Translations under genes and position numbers: made by a program
In this document: positions 1-11,400 of the stretch, in pieces
How positions within the stretch are numbered: position 1 is the stretch's first letter
How the letters are laid out: every line of letters starts with the position of its first letter
Assembly (NCBI GenBank): GCA_009760855.2
Contig: WPIO01000144.1
Span: 721,501-785,500 of the forward strand
Source: Cristatella mucedo
Lineage: Eukaryota; Bryozoa; Phylactolaemata; Cristatellidae
DNA: 64,000 nt
Direction of reading: 5' to 3'
Notes under the pieces: generated by a model
Told to the model about the DNA's origin: nothing
What the model saw: the letters and a program-made list of their open reading frames with translations, nothing else
The model's database searches: none

Positions 1-44
1 AGTCGGGTAGCGACATCGGGCACGGCTTCGGCTGCATGCTGCAG

Positions 45-176
45 TTGCTTCACATGTGGGCCGTGGTACTGGTCGTGCACCCTGGCAACCGTGCTGTGGT
101 GGCACTCACGTTCGCCATGTACATGCTCAAGCCAGTCTTCCCGACGTGCGACCCGCCGGCCGTGCCCATCATTCTA
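45..176 (+). pseudogene. Truncated SLC7-type amino acid transporter exon
   Basis: Reads through a segment beginning LLHMWAVVLVVHPG and containing ALTFAMYMLKPVFPTCDPP, the conserved region of the L-type/y+L-type SLC7 light-chain transporters (membrane permeases exchanging neutral or cationic amino acids). A splice-acceptor-like TGCTGCAG ends at 44, directly before the frame. The exon is a paralogue of 4126-4276 but stops about 20 bases short of the expected donor, where the 3' end of a family B LINE begins at about 177. It therefore lacks its own 3' splice border and is probably dead. What is seen: frame, acceptor, truncation. Family assignment is from knowledge of SLC7 sequences; pseudogene status is inferred. 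Confidence 0.68.
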
Positions 177-1012
177 ATGTAATGTAACCTATCTCCGTCT
201 GTAACTCAACAAAGTCATAAAGACCATGTGGGTGTTATGCAGGAGAGTTTTGTATAGCGCACTCACAGCCTAAGCGGCTTTCGGTACTCGTTCAGTAGCC
301 AACAGACCTCATCTCACTCAACAAAGAGAAACTGGGAAGCATAGCAGTGTCACGAGAGCAGTTAAGGTAGTGAGTAGCATGAAAGTAGCAGCTCAGGACC
401 TCTGAAAAAGATGAGCTATAGTCGGTAGTAGGAGAGTAGTTGTCGCTGAGTAAGAATCGCGTAAGCGAGTTCCACAGTGTAGGACATGCAGAGCTAAAGC
501 TTCTGTCGCCAACGGTCTTTAAGCAGAGGAACGGGCCAGCTAATTTATTGTCCACACAGGACCTGAGGGCTCGAACAGGCTGAAACTGATGCAGCAGTTC
601 AGCTAGGTACGAAAAAGCCAAGCCGTGGCAGGCCTTATGGGTCAGCTTAAGAACCTTGCTCTGAATCCATAGGTCAACTGGCATCCAATTAGGCTCTTTT
701 AGCAAAGGAGAAGCCTGCTAAAACTTATGGGACTTGAAGACTGGCCTTGCAGCCATATTTTTAGTCAGCTGCTGTGGCTTAATCGCTTTTTTGATAGCCC
801 AGCCGATAAGGCATTGCAATAATCAAGCCGAGACAGTACGAAGGAGCTAGTTAAATTTTTTGCAAGCCACTGTGGAAGACAGCTCCAAATCTTGGATAAG
901 GATCGGACGTGATGGCTAGCTGCAGATGCAGTCTTATGAATGATGCTTTTAAAATTGAGGCAGTTGTCGAAAACGACACCTAAATTTCGAGCAAGCAATG
1001 ATGGTCAAGGCA
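177..1012 (-). mobile_element. Family B LINE, 5'-truncated (reverse transcriptase C-terminal part)
   Basis: The minus strand encodes two separate pieces of the C-terminal part of a CR1/L2-group LINE protein. Positions 765-998 carry ARNLGVVFDNCLNFK and SRLDYCNALSAGL. Positions 292-705 carry KVLKLTHKACHGL, LAELLHQFQPVRALRSC and VGDRSFSSACPTLWNSL. These correspond to the region downstream of the YADD motif. The 3' end (at low coordinates) has an ATTAC-type tail abutting the SLC7 exon. The stretch between the two open frames is damaged, so this copy is inactive. It is 5'-truncated near 1012, next to an older family A tail. Confidence 0.8.
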
Positions 1013-1029
1013 TGTATCATCGTGTGTGT

Positions 1030-1420
1030 AATAATATAATAATAATAATGCACTTCATAAAGCACCCTCAGAAAACTCAATCTCTCGCTAGGCGCTTTAC
1101 ATTTGCTGAAACAGGAAATGCAATTGAATGGTGAGTAATATCATGCTTGATAAACAAATAAAAAGGATTAACATGGTTAGGAGTGACATGCAAAGGGTCA
1201 GCATGCAAATGTGGGTAGTGGCAGCATGCACAGTGTCAGCATGCAAAAGCACGTGAAGGACGAACCGCAGGGACCCACTAAATGCTGTCCTAAATAAGTG
1301 CGTTTTTCAGTTCTTTTTAAATGTGTTCAAGTCAGGGATGTTCTGACACAAGTCGGGAGGGAGTTCTAGGCTTTGGGAGCATACGAACTAAATGCTATAG
1401 GAACACCAGCGCTTTTGAAT
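1030..1420 (-). mobile_element. Family A LINE 3' end, diverged
   Basis: Begins with an (AAT)n run, then the family A 3' hairpin, read here as its complement: CACCCTCAG, AACTCAATCTC and CTAGGCGCTTTACATTTGCT. It continues through the family's 3' untranslated segment (repeated CAGCATGCA words) into the degraded end of the coding region (words matching GGGAGGGAGTTC). There are many substitutions relative to the copies at 2366 and 6786, so it is old. No open frame remains. Confidence 0.8.
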
Positions 1421-2365
1421 CTTCCATGATCTGTATTTGGCAACTAAGTCCACTGCACTCGGTTATTCACATGACCACACTAAGTTGCTTATGCAATAGC
1501 CACGATGCATATAGGATCATTAGCAGCAGCACGATGGCCAGAAACAACTATGAGGCATGCAAATTGCAGCAGATCTCATATTTGCAGTGAAGCCAATCCT
1601 ACTCCACGGATCATGAACTCCAATATTCGTCAAGCAATGTTTAAAACAGCGAATGGAGACTTATACGGCTTCATATAACTGACTAATAGCCTAATGACGG
1701 TGTTTGGGCTGCTGCAAAGCCATTCCGTGATTCACGGCAAGTATGCAAAGAGTTTTTCGTGTGCACAAATTGTTCACACAGTGCCTCAAAATCCAGAGCG
1801 TAGAACAAAAACGGACCACAGCCAGATAACCTCAAAATATAAATCTCGATAGTGGCACAGTAACCACCAAACTGGAGATAAAGTTGTCAGAAAATGTCGA
1901 AGAAGACTTGACACGAGCGAAGCAGAAAAACAGCCTATGTCTCACGCATCCTTGATACAGCGGAGGCTGCATCGATTGATCAGGCGATACTAGCCAACAC
2001 AAATGGTGGGATGCCTATGCACTCACTGCAAGCATGGCAGCAATGGCCAGCATGCTGCTAGGTGTGCTCTAACAGCTAGCTATTTAGCACAATGCTTGAA
2101 GCCAAACAGACTGAGTGATCAAGCTGTCTTTAGCTGCATATTACTAGACGAAGGCACAGTCGGAAGCAGCTTCGCATGAAATGAGGGCGTGGCTTAAAGA
2201 ACCTAATAAGCATTGGCTTTTGTTTATTGACGGCCTTAGCTTTTGACAGCCTGAGCTTATGTTCGGCTTGGCAGGCGAGGCGACCCAATCCGGCATCACA
2301 AGAGATTGCCACTGCACTGCAACATGCTTGGCACTAGTGAAATAGTGCAGTCACTGGATGCCCTC
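1421..2365. other. No recognised feature
   Basis: About 0.95 kb. The open frames are short and carry no recognisable motif, and I see no RNA gene or repeat. It lies between two minus-strand family A copies. Confidence 0.5.
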
Positions 2366-3594
2366 ACTAATAATAATAATAATAATATTGCACTTGATAA
2401 AGCGCCCTCAGAGAACTTAATCTCTTTCTAGGCGCTTTACATTTGCTGCAAAGTGATACGCAATAGAATAGTAAGTAAAATCATGCTTGAAAAACAAACA
2501 AAATGAATAACATGGTTAGGGGTTACATGCACTGGGTCAGCATGCAAATGTGGTTAGTGGCAGCATGAACAGTGTCAGCACGCATAAGCACATCGAGGAC
2601 GAATCACAAGGACCCACTAAATGCTGTCCTAAATAGGTATGTTTTTAAGTTTCTTTTAAATGTGGTCAGGTCAGGGGATGTTCTGATGCAGGTCGGGAGG
2701 GAGTTCCAGGCTGTGGGAGCATACGAGCTAAATGCACGGTCTCCAAAGGATTTAAGGTTTGTACGAGGTATTTCTAGACTGTTGGATTCCGAAAAGCGAG
2801 TGGTACGATGCTTTGCCTGATGGGGTAGTATATCTGAAAGATAGGCTGGAGCCATAGAATGAAGAGACCTAAAAGTGAGCGACAAAACCTTGAAGTCAAT
2901 CCGTTGCTTGACTGGTAACCAGTGCAGGTCGGCGAGAAGTGGAGTAATGTGGCAACTGCGACGCTCACGATAGACAAGCCTAGCTGCAGAGTTTTGCACC
3001 AGCTGCAATCGCCTGATCGCACATGCTGGTAGGCCCGTAAGCAGTGAGTTGCAGAAGTCGAGACGAGATGTCACGAATGCATGGACCAACTTGGACGTGG
3101 TATCCTTATCTAAACAAGCCCTAATTTTAGCAATGTTATGAAGCTGAAAATAGGCTGATTTGACTGTGGAGCTGATGTGGTCGTCTAACGAGAGGTCGCT
3201 TTGGAATATGACACCTAGATTTCGAGCTGATGCAACTGGAGATATGCTGGCAGAGCCAATTTTGAAAGTCAGCCTTTCCAATTTCTGAATAACACTAGGT
3301 TTGCCCATAACTAGTAAGTTAGTTTTATCATCGTTTAGTTTTAGAAAATTTGCTGCCATCCATGATCGGATGTCATCAATGCATGCAGCAAGTGAGTTGA
3401 GAGAATTTGAGGTGCTCGAAGGCTGGGAGGGATCAAAGCAAAGGTACAACTGAGTGTCATCCGCATAGAAGTGAAAGCCTAGATTGTGCTTGGCAATCAC
3501 ATCAGCGAGAGGGAGAGTATAAACGGTGAAAAGGACCGGACCTAGCACAGAGCCCTGAGGTACTCCATATTTTAGAGGTACTTCAGATGATCTC
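2366..3594 (-). mobile_element. Family A LINE, young, 5'-truncated inside the reverse transcriptase
   Basis: The (AAT)n tail is at 2366-2390, followed by the 3' hairpin and 3' UTR. A long minus frame to about 3594 carries [23 protein letters not shown] (catalytic YADD), [12 protein letters not shown] and then the conserved C-terminal domain ([48 protein letters not shown]). The first ~20 codons of the open frame, up to 3647, are flanking DNA. Truncation falls just upstream of YGVPQ. The copy is almost identical to the one at 6786-8480 over its whole length, so both are recent. It has no endonuclease and no RT motif A, so it is not autonomous. Confidence 0.92.
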
Positions 3595-4125
3595 ACTACA
3601 GTGTCGCCAGCGAGTACAGCTGTCCTGTGCAGTAGCAATGACTGCAAACCACCACAAAGCAGCTACTGCCATCATGCAGCAGCAAAAAGCAGGCACAGCT
3701 TGGCTCCCCTTCGAGACTGAGAGGAGAACACGGCCAAGCCACAGCGCAGGTGAGCAGTGCTCACCGTGTACACCGAGTGCAGAGTCCATGACTGGTTCGT
3801 CTGCCACCGAACTTAGACGACACCGTACTTGGCGGACAGACAGCCGTCAGCCGATCTTACGAACATGGCAAGCAAGAGGGACAGAGAAGCCACTAAAGTG
3901 TCAGAGGTAGCAGCCGGCTGCAAGCATTCACTCGCTGCTGATACCTTTGCATATTCAAGTGGAGTCTCTATCACGGCTCGTACGGTGGCCGCGCATACTC
4001 CCCTCAGTATGACCCGCCTGTAATAGAATCAGCAGTCTCCGATTCGGCTTAAAATGACAAGTGTTGATAGTCTGCCGTGACGTGAAAGATAGATGTGTGA
4101 TTGGTTTGGATTGTGTGTGCTGCAG
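3595..4125. other. Probable intron or flank upstream of the SLC7 exon
   Basis: There is no motif in the overlapping short frames. The last bases (TGTGTGTGCTGCAG, ending 4125) make a good 3' splice site for the exon that follows. Nothing else is recognised. Confidence 0.4.
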
Positions 4126-4276
4126 TTCCTCTACATGTGGGCCGTGGTACTGGTCGTGCACCCTGGCAACCATGTGGTGGTGGCACTCACGTTCGCCACG
4201 TACGTGCTCAAGCCCGTCTTCCCGACTTGCGACCCGCCTGCCATGGCTGTCATTCTGCTGGCTGCATTCATGATTG
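4126..4276 (+). CDS. Internal exon of an SLC7-type amino acid transporter
   Basis: A 151-bp exon in frame from its first base, ending in phase 1. It is bordered by TGTGCTGCAG (acceptor) and G/GTGAGT (donor at 4277). The product runs FLYMWAVVLVVHPGNHVV, then ALTFATYVLKPVFPTCDPP, then LLAAFMIG. The ALTFAxYVLxPxFPTCxPP pattern is the signature stretch of the SLC7 light subunits of heteromeric amino acid transporters (LAT, y+LAT and b0,+ types). These sit in the plasma membrane and normally pair with an SLC3 heavy chain. The segment is hydrophobic, as expected for the early transmembrane region. I could not find the neighbouring exons with confidence, so whether this exon is used is unproven. Which SLC7 member it is cannot be decided from 50 residues. 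Confidence 0.78.
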
Positions 4277-4455
4277 GTGAGTGTGCTTTAATTTCTGCTT
4301 CTTTGTCGGCCGCTGCCGACGAGCCTGCCACTTCAGTCGCTCGGCAGAGCCTGGCTAGTACCACACTGGTATAATACTGGTAACGCCATAACCCATCTCT
4401 GTACGATTTCTATCACGCCATCACCATCCCTAGCAAATTAACCAGCTCTTACCTG
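4277..4455 (+). other. Start of intron after the SLC7 exon
   Basis: Begins with the consensus donor GTGAGTG. The short frame running on from the exon loses all similarity to transporters at this point, which supports splicing here. It is then interrupted by an old minus-strand family A LINE. Confidence 0.5.
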
Positions 4456-6570
4456 TTAATAATAAAAATAATAGTTCACTTGATAAATCGCCCTCAGATA
4501 GCTCAATCTCTTTCTATCTGCTTTATATTTGCTGCAAAGGGAAACACAGTTGAATGATGAGTAATATCATGCTTGATAAACAACATGAATAACATGGTTA
4601 GGGTCGACATGCACAGGGTCAGCATGCAAGTGTGGATAGTGGCAGCATGCACAGTGTCAGCACGCATAAGTACATGAAGGACAGATCACAGGGACCCACT
4701 AAATGCTGTCCTAAATAGGTGTGTTTTTAAGTTCTTTTTAAATGTGGTCAAGTCAGGGGATGTTCTGATGCAAGTTGGGAGTGAGTTCCTGGGTTTGGGA
4801 GCCTATGAGCTAAATGCATGGTCTCCAACGGATTCGAGGTTTATATGAGGTATTGATAAACTCTTAAATTCCGAAAATGAGGTGATACGCTGCTTGGCCT
4901 GGTGGGGGAGTAGACCTGAGAGATGGGCTGAAGCCAAACAGTGAAGTGACCTAAAAGTGAGCGACAAAACCTTGAAGTCAATTCGTTGCTTGACTGGTAG
5001 CCAGTGCAGCACGGTGAGAAGTGGTGCGATGTGGCAACTGCGACGCTCACGACAGACAAGCCTAGCTGCAAAATTTGCACCCGCTGTTAGCCCCTGATTG
5101 CACATGCCTGTAAACCAGCAAGCAGTGAGTTACAGAAGTCAAGACGGGATGTCACAAATGCACGGACCAACTTAGACGTCGTATCCTTATCAAAATAAGC
5201 TTGAATTTTAGCAAGTTTATGTTTGTGAAAGTGGGCAGACTTGATTATGGAGCCGAAGCGGTCGTCTACAGGAGGTCACTTTGAAACATGACACCTAGAT
5301 TGCTAGCTGATTCAACGTGAGATATGCTGGTGGGACCAATTTTGAGACCTAGCCTTTCCAATTTCTGAATCACACTGGGTGTGCCCGTAACTAGTAAGTT
5401 AGATTTATCATCGTTTAGTTTTAGAAAATTTGCTGCCATTCATGTGCAGATGTCGTCTTGAGAGACTTCGAGGTGCTCGAAGGCTGTGAGGGATCAAAGC
5501 AAAGGACAACTGAGTGTAGTCCGCATCGAAGTAAAAGCCGAGATTGTGCTTGGCGAACACATCGCAAGAGGGAGAGTATAAACCGTGTACAGAACCGGAC
5601 CTAGCACGGTGCCCTGAGCTAACCCATATTTCAGAGGTACCTCGGATGATCTTTGTCCATTCACGTCGATATTCTGGAGTCACTCTCTGAGATAGGACCT
5701 CAACCATTGCAGAACAGCGCCAGTGAAGCCCAGGCGAGATGGGATACACTCTAGAAGAACTTGGTGATCGATAGTATCAAAAGCTGCTGAAAGATCGAGC
5801 AAAACAATCAAAGATACTCTACCCATGTCTGCATTCTTAAGTAGGTCGTTGTACACCCTAAGCAATGCTGATTCAGTGGAATGATTAGCTCTAAAGTCAG
5901 ACTGTAAGTTACTAGCAATGTTTGAAGTATCAAAATACAAGTTCATGTTGTCCGCAGAGACTCGTTCCACTTTCTTCGTAAGGAATAGGAGAAGGTTGAC
6001 TGGGCAGTAGCTGCTTAAGTTCTAGTGTTGTTTTCTCGAGAAGTGGCCGGACTACATCTTTTTGAAAGATGCTGGGGTATTACCTGAGGCTAATGACATA
6101 TTAATGATGTTAGTTATGCATGGCAGCAGCAGATCAATGAAGCGTAGGAGCAGGAGAGTCCCAATAGAGTCCAAAGGACTTGTTGTCTTCTTTGATTGGG
6201 TCATGAACTTCAAGAAGAGACCACTAGTGACCAGCTTAAACGCAGGCATTGAGGTGCAACCAAGAATCGAGGGTCAACATTCTATGGGGATGCTGCAGTC
6301 TCAGGGGTGGACTCTCTGATCTTGTCAATCTTCTGGACAAAGAATCGAGAGAAGCGACCGGCTAGATCATCACAAGGATCATCAGGTAAGCAGCCAATCT
6401 GGGAAAGTTTGAGGAGATAGTTGGTCGTTGACATCGGCATTTTTTTATCTTGCATCTGTCATTTACCAATGTTTGTATAGACGTTAGACTTTACCTTTGC
6501 TAAGATCGATTGGTAGGACCTACATTTGTCCTGGTATGCCACTCGATGGCCAGTCAGTCCTGATTCACCG
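4456..6570 (-). mobile_element. Family A LINE, old but longest copy
   Basis: The 3' tail and hairpin start at 4456-4530. Broken minus frames follow in the expected order: the C-terminal domain (4803-5105), the YADD region now damaged (about 5510-5570), RT motif A ([18 protein letters not shown], 5680-5970), the pre-RT segment ([18 protein letters not shown], 6052-6110) and an upstream linker (LAGRFSRFFVQKIDKI, about 6310-6370; YQSILAKVKSNVY, about 6480-6520). It reaches further 5' than any other family A copy here but still lacks an endonuclease. Many frameshifts and stops mark it as a dead, older copy. 6571-6785 holds no recognised feature. Confidence 0.85.
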
Positions 6571-6785
6571 CTGAAGCACCCATGGTCGGCACAATCTACA
6601 GCACCCTCCCCACTAGGATCAATCATTCTACACACAGACTCCCAGCACAGCCTATCCATCTTGAGCACCAATGCTACATGCTGAAGACTCTCTCCCTGAA
6701 ATAGATTCCTGTACAGTAGCATTGATACCACATTCAGCAGCCTTCCTGCAAGCAGCAGCATCTGATACAGATGCACTTTTGATAC

Positions 6786-8480
6786 ATAATAATAATAATA
6801 ATAATATTGCACTTGATAAAGCGCCCTCAGAGAACTTAATCTCTTTCTAGACGCTTTACATTTGCTGCAAAGTGATACGCAATAGAATAGTAAGTAAAAT
6901 CATGCTTGAAAAACAAACAAAATGAATAACATGGTTAGGGGTTACATGCACTGGGTCAGCATGCAAATGTGGTTAGTGGCAGCATGAACAGTGTCAGCAC
7001 GCATAAGCACATCGAGGACGAATCACAAGGACCCACTAAATGCTGTCCTAAATAGGTATGTTTTTAAGTTTCTTTTAAATGTGGTCAGGTCAGGGGATGT
7101 TCTGATGCAGGTCGGGAGGGAGTTCCAGGCTGTGGGAGCATACGAGCTAAATGCACGGTCTCCAAAGGATTTAAGGTTTGTACGAGGTATTTCTAGACTG
7201 TTGGATTCCGAAAAGCGAGTGGTACGATGCTTTGCCTGATGGGATAGTGTATCTGAAAGATAGGCTGGAGCCATAGAATGAAGAGACCTAAAAGTTAGCG
7301 ACAAAACCTTGAAGTCAATCCGTTGCTTGACTGGTAACCAGTGCAGGTCGGCGAGAAGTGGAGTAATGTGGCAACTGCGACGCTCACGACAGACAAGCCT
7401 AGCTGCAGAGTTTTGCAACAGCTGCAATCGCCTGATCGGACATGCTGGTAGGCCAGTAAGCAGTGAGCTGCAGAAGTCGAGACGAGATGTCACGAATGCA
7501 TGGACCAACTTGGACATGGTATCCTTATCTAAACAAGCCCTAATTTTAGCAATGTTATGAAGCTGAAAATAGGCTGATTTGACTGTGGAGCTGATGTGGT
7601 CGTCTAACGAGAGGTCGCTTTGGAATATGACACCTAGATTTCGAGCTGATGCAACTGGAGATATGCTGGCAGAGCCAATTTTGAAAGTCAGCCTTTCCAA
7701 TTTCTGAATAACACTAGGTTTGCCCATAACTAGTAAGTTAGTTTTATCATCGTTTAGTTTTAGAAAATTTGCTGCCATCCATGATCGGATGTCATCAATG
7801 CATGCAGCAAGTGAGTTGAGAGAATTTGAGGTGCTCGAAGGCTGGGAGGGATCAAAGCAAAGGTACAACTGAGTGTCATCCGCATAGAAGTGAAAGCCTA
7901 GATTGTGCTTGGCAATCACATCAGCGAGAGGGAGAGTATAAACGGTGAAAAGGACCGGACCTAGCACAGAGCCCTGAGGTACTCCATATTTTAGAGTTAC
8001 TTCAGATGATCTTTGTCCATTCACGTCAACACTCTGGAGTCTCCCACTGAGATAGGACCTGAACCACTGCAGAGCAGTGCCAGTGATGCCCAGGCGAGAT
8101 GAGAGGCGCTCTAGAAGTACTTTGTGATCGATGGTATCAAAAGCTGCCGAAAGATCGAGCAAAACAAGAAGAGAAACTCTACCCATGTCTGCATTCCTAA
8201 GTAGGTCGTTGTATACCCGAAGCAATGCTGACTCTGTGGAGTGATTAGCTCTAAAGCCAGACTGGAACTTACTAGCAAGGTGTGAGGTTGCGATATACGA
8301 GTTCAGCTGGTCTGCCACGACCCGTTCCAGTGTCTTTGATAGGAATGGTAGAAGGGAGACTGGGCGGTAGTTGCTTAAGTTCTCTTGGTCTAGTGTAGCT
8401 TTCTTGAGAAGTGGCCTGACTACAGCTTTTTTGAAAGGTGCTGGGACCTGACCTGAGGCTAATGACATATTAATTATGGG
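6786..8480 (-). mobile_element. Family A LINE, youngest and best-preserved copy
   Basis: Runs from the (AAT)n tail at 6786 to a 5' truncation at about 8480. The 3' hairpin (CTCAGAGAACTTAATCTC and its surroundings), a 3' UTR of about 220 bp and an unbroken 486-codon frame are all present. It is nearly identical to 2366-3594, including the same subfamily-specific 3' UTR words, and to the short copy at 44517-44905. It lies at the upstream edge of the older family A copy. Confidence 0.93.
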
Positions 8481-8483
8481 CAT
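7023..8483 (-). CDS. Reverse transcriptase segment of a CR1/L2-type LINE
   Basis: A 486-codon frame. Order of motifs: pre-RT NMSLASG and NYRPVSL (residues about 38-44), [13 protein letters not shown] (73-85), motif [16 protein letters not shown] (106-120, catalytic D), [11 protein letters not shown] (166-176), motif [13 protein letters not shown] (197-208, catalytic DD), [11 protein letters not shown], then the C-terminal domain with SRLDFC and [11 protein letters not shown] to the stop. All core RT residues are kept. The enzyme would copy its own RNA at a nicked target (target-primed reverse transcription). The first codon lies at the truncation junction, so the true start and the apurinic endonuclease domain are missing. 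The family's full second ORF is normally about twice this length. The copy is probably not autonomous, though its catalytic core is intact. Confidence 0.9.
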   Translation of the reverse strand: MPIINMSLASGQVPAPFKKAVVRPLLKKATLDQENLSNYRPVSLLPFLSKTLERVVADQLNSYIATSHLASKFQSGFRANHSTESALLRVYNDLLRNADMGRVSLLVLLDLSAAFDTIDHKVLLERLSSRLGITGTALQWFRSYLSGRLQSVDVNGQRSSEVTLKYGVPQGSVLGPVLFTVYTLPLADVIAKHNLGFHFYADDTQLYLCFDPSQPSSTSNSLNSLAACIDDIRSWMAANFLKLNDDKTNLLVMGKPSVIQKLERLTFKIGSASISPVASARNLGVIFQSDLSLDDHISSTVKSAYFQLHNIAKIRACLDKDTMSKLVHAFVTSRLDFCSSLLTGLPACPIRRLQLLQNSAARLVCRERRSCHITPLLADLHWLPVKQRIDFKVLSLTFRSLHSMAPAYLSDTLSHQAKHRTTRFSESNSLEIPRTNLKSFGDRAFSSYAPTAWNSLPTCIRTSPDLTTFKRNLKTYLFRTAFSGSL

Positions 8484-11400
8484 GCAGTACTTGACTGCCA
8501 GCAGCAGCTACCCCTCAGGGGTCTCTGTGCAATATACCGCAACCTGCTTGCCTGCAGCAGCCTCCTCCCCGGGAGTCCTGATGCTATATGTAAAAAGTTC
8601 ATTTAATTTCTTCTTCTTATGCCTCTGCTGATTGAGCAAGGCTGCCGGTACTCGTCAGAACCTGGCTAGGGCTGCACTCATAATTTGCCTGACAATCAAG
8701 AACCACCATTAGTTATCCTGTAATTGTTATGGTTTTAGCATTCAGGCTAGCTACTGGGCAGCGACTCCAGTACAAATAGCATCAGAATTATGCTTTGTCT
8801 CGTATAGCTTTCTAGTGCTAGCAGTGCTCAGATAAGATAGCCCCACATAGGTACTATGGTCAGCACTGCCTGATTGGTCGCCTAGTCTGAATTGCTTTCC
8901 ACGTTCGACGGTATTGAGATGACAAGCTCAGATGTCGGAATAATGACCTTGTGATATAGTGCTTGCTTATATTCAGACTACCCGAGAAAAATACTCTCTG
9001 GTAATATCATAATTAGAGCTCATGCTGGACAACTGAGCTGGAGAAAAAGCGTCATGTCACCATATTGAGCTTGCTACCACTAACAATTCAAACATGCTTC
9101 CTTTATAGCATGCGTAAACTGCCTAGAAAATTATTAGGTTATCTGTGAGCAAAGAATGCGTGCAAAGCTAACCTTTCCAATTTCTAAATCACACTTGTTT
9201 GCCCATAACTAGTAAGTTGGTTTAATCATCATTCAGTTACAAGACTTTTACTGCCATTCATGTGCAGACGTCACCAATACATATAGTTAAGGCAGGTCCG
9301 ATTTCTACGACTCTTAGGTTTCGCTCTGCTGCAGAAGGCTCCATGTTTTCCCCTCAACTCAAAATGTTGGATTAGCTAGCTCGGGCCGGGCCCCTCCTAG
9401 TTTGGGATGAGCAGATGCAACAGCTTGCTGCTATGCCAGTTTATACCTTCATAGAAGTCGTTGTCCTCCATTCCACCGAGAACTTAAGCAGGTCTCTAGT
9501 GCTAAATGATTTCAAGTATCAGCAGGAAATGGCTTACCAAAAAAATAGCACCAATGGTGTCCGAAGAGGGGAAAGATCGGACTCGAGCCTAAGGTGAGCA
9601 CATTCATGGAAACGATTTCGGTGCTTCATCACAGCAGTTTGGAATTTGCTCAAACCTCTGTTAATTCTAAGTAGTCTCGAGTAGGAGCTACGTACAATTC
9701 ATCGTGTGGTGTAGTTGACCAGCAATCTATCAGGTGCTGCTCGGTCTGGCAGTGTTAACCTAGAGTCGATATTACGTGGGCTTTGCCTATTTTTCTTAAG
9801 CTACCTAAGCTTAGCTTGAGTTTACCATAGCATTTGCATGAAATAATGAATGTAGGATTTGTGCACCGCAGCAACCTCAGTTGGACATGGGATAATGTGG
9901 ATTCAGTGAACCGCCAATCCTCTTAAGGGTGCTTCTATTTTGTGAAGGAGCAGCGGCCTAGTGCTTGATTAGGCAAACATGGCTGACTTTGACATTCAAG
10001 TAAAGTCAATCAAAATTTCCACAATTCATATGATGTATGTTTCCCGATCAGCATTCAAGGATTATCAAAATCTTACAAATGCATGATGAGTTGAAGATGA
10101 GATTAAAGGTCAAAGTAAAACAGCAGGAGCCGACAGATGCAGCAGGCTGCAGCAACCAGGTGGAGCAGGAGATAGCACCAGATCACAGCAAAAACAGGTA
10201 GCAGCATGACCGTAAGATAGAGACGGCCAGCAGACATTAGATTAGTCTTGGATAAGACGTAAAGCCACATCCAGAGATTCTTGGCTATAGTGTTCGTATG
10301 CAGAGAATGCCAAACTTTATGTGTAGGCTACTCTCAGGCAAAGCTGCTATGGCCATCGACTGATCGGACGTTTGGAACGACATTAAGACTGCCTGCTGCA
10401 GCTACCAAAGAGATATATTAAAGTTTCAGAAAATAAAGTGTAGGTGGTCACGGGTTAACTGAGGTCAACTCGACAATGCCATATGATTAGCTTGAGTGGT
10501 TTCTTGATCCCAAGCACCTGTCCATGCTACCCCAAGAAAAATAAAACAATAAAGACAGGGCCTTCTTAAGTAAAGGTATGAAAGACAAAAAGTAGTTGAA
10601 GAATTTTGTAAATCACGTCTACATAACTACAGCTCCTTTTGTAATTCCCGACTACTACAATTTTTGCTTTATCATCTTCCAACGGAATACAGCAGTATGG
10701 CTCTCACTCCAGGTGCACAGTCAAATGGCATTGTTGCTACATCAAATACTTTTCTTAGAGCTTAACTGTTTGGCTTCCAAGCGCCACATTCCAAGTGCAA
10801 GAGAGAGATTTACTTCCCTGAGGGTACTCTACAGATTTAGTTTGTTACCGTTGCTATTAATACAATAGCTAAGCATTGAATCAGTTGACATATCCCGTGT
10901 CTTACCTAAGGTTCGCTTCTTTTGCTTGTTTTTACTTACTTATGCGACCACCTTTCTCTTCCGGTGTCCTCTTCCAACACTTGTTCTTCACTATCAGACC
11001 ATCTCGACGAATCTCACTTAATTAAAATATTTTGGGTATAAAGCCTTCGGTGCATGCACACCAGAAGTAGGGAGTTGAGTTTCAGGTGCTGCCAGTAACT
11101 GCAGAGATCCGGCATCTTTTAGATCTCAGCTCAATAATTGTAACTTCAAATCAGCTTTTCGATAGCACCAGTTAGCGTCTTTTTTGTTTTGGTGTGCGCT
11201 GAGAGCATACCTCTTCGTGATTCAGTGCTTGTTACTAGTCTTAGTAACCTGTAATCATGAGTACCTTGATGTTTTCTTTAGGATGCCGGCCCTAAGCATC
11301 ATATTTTTTAGCGTTCGTGCTTTGTATCATACATGAAACTAGCCTTGGAGTAATTATTTTGTTCTAGTGAAATGTAAAGTGCCTGGATTGAGATTGAGTT

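Noticed and set aside
2572..2820. 82-codon plus frame (also at 6991-7239) as a conserved small protein
   Set aside because: It is antisense to the LINE A coding end and is conserved only because the LINE copies are nearly identical.
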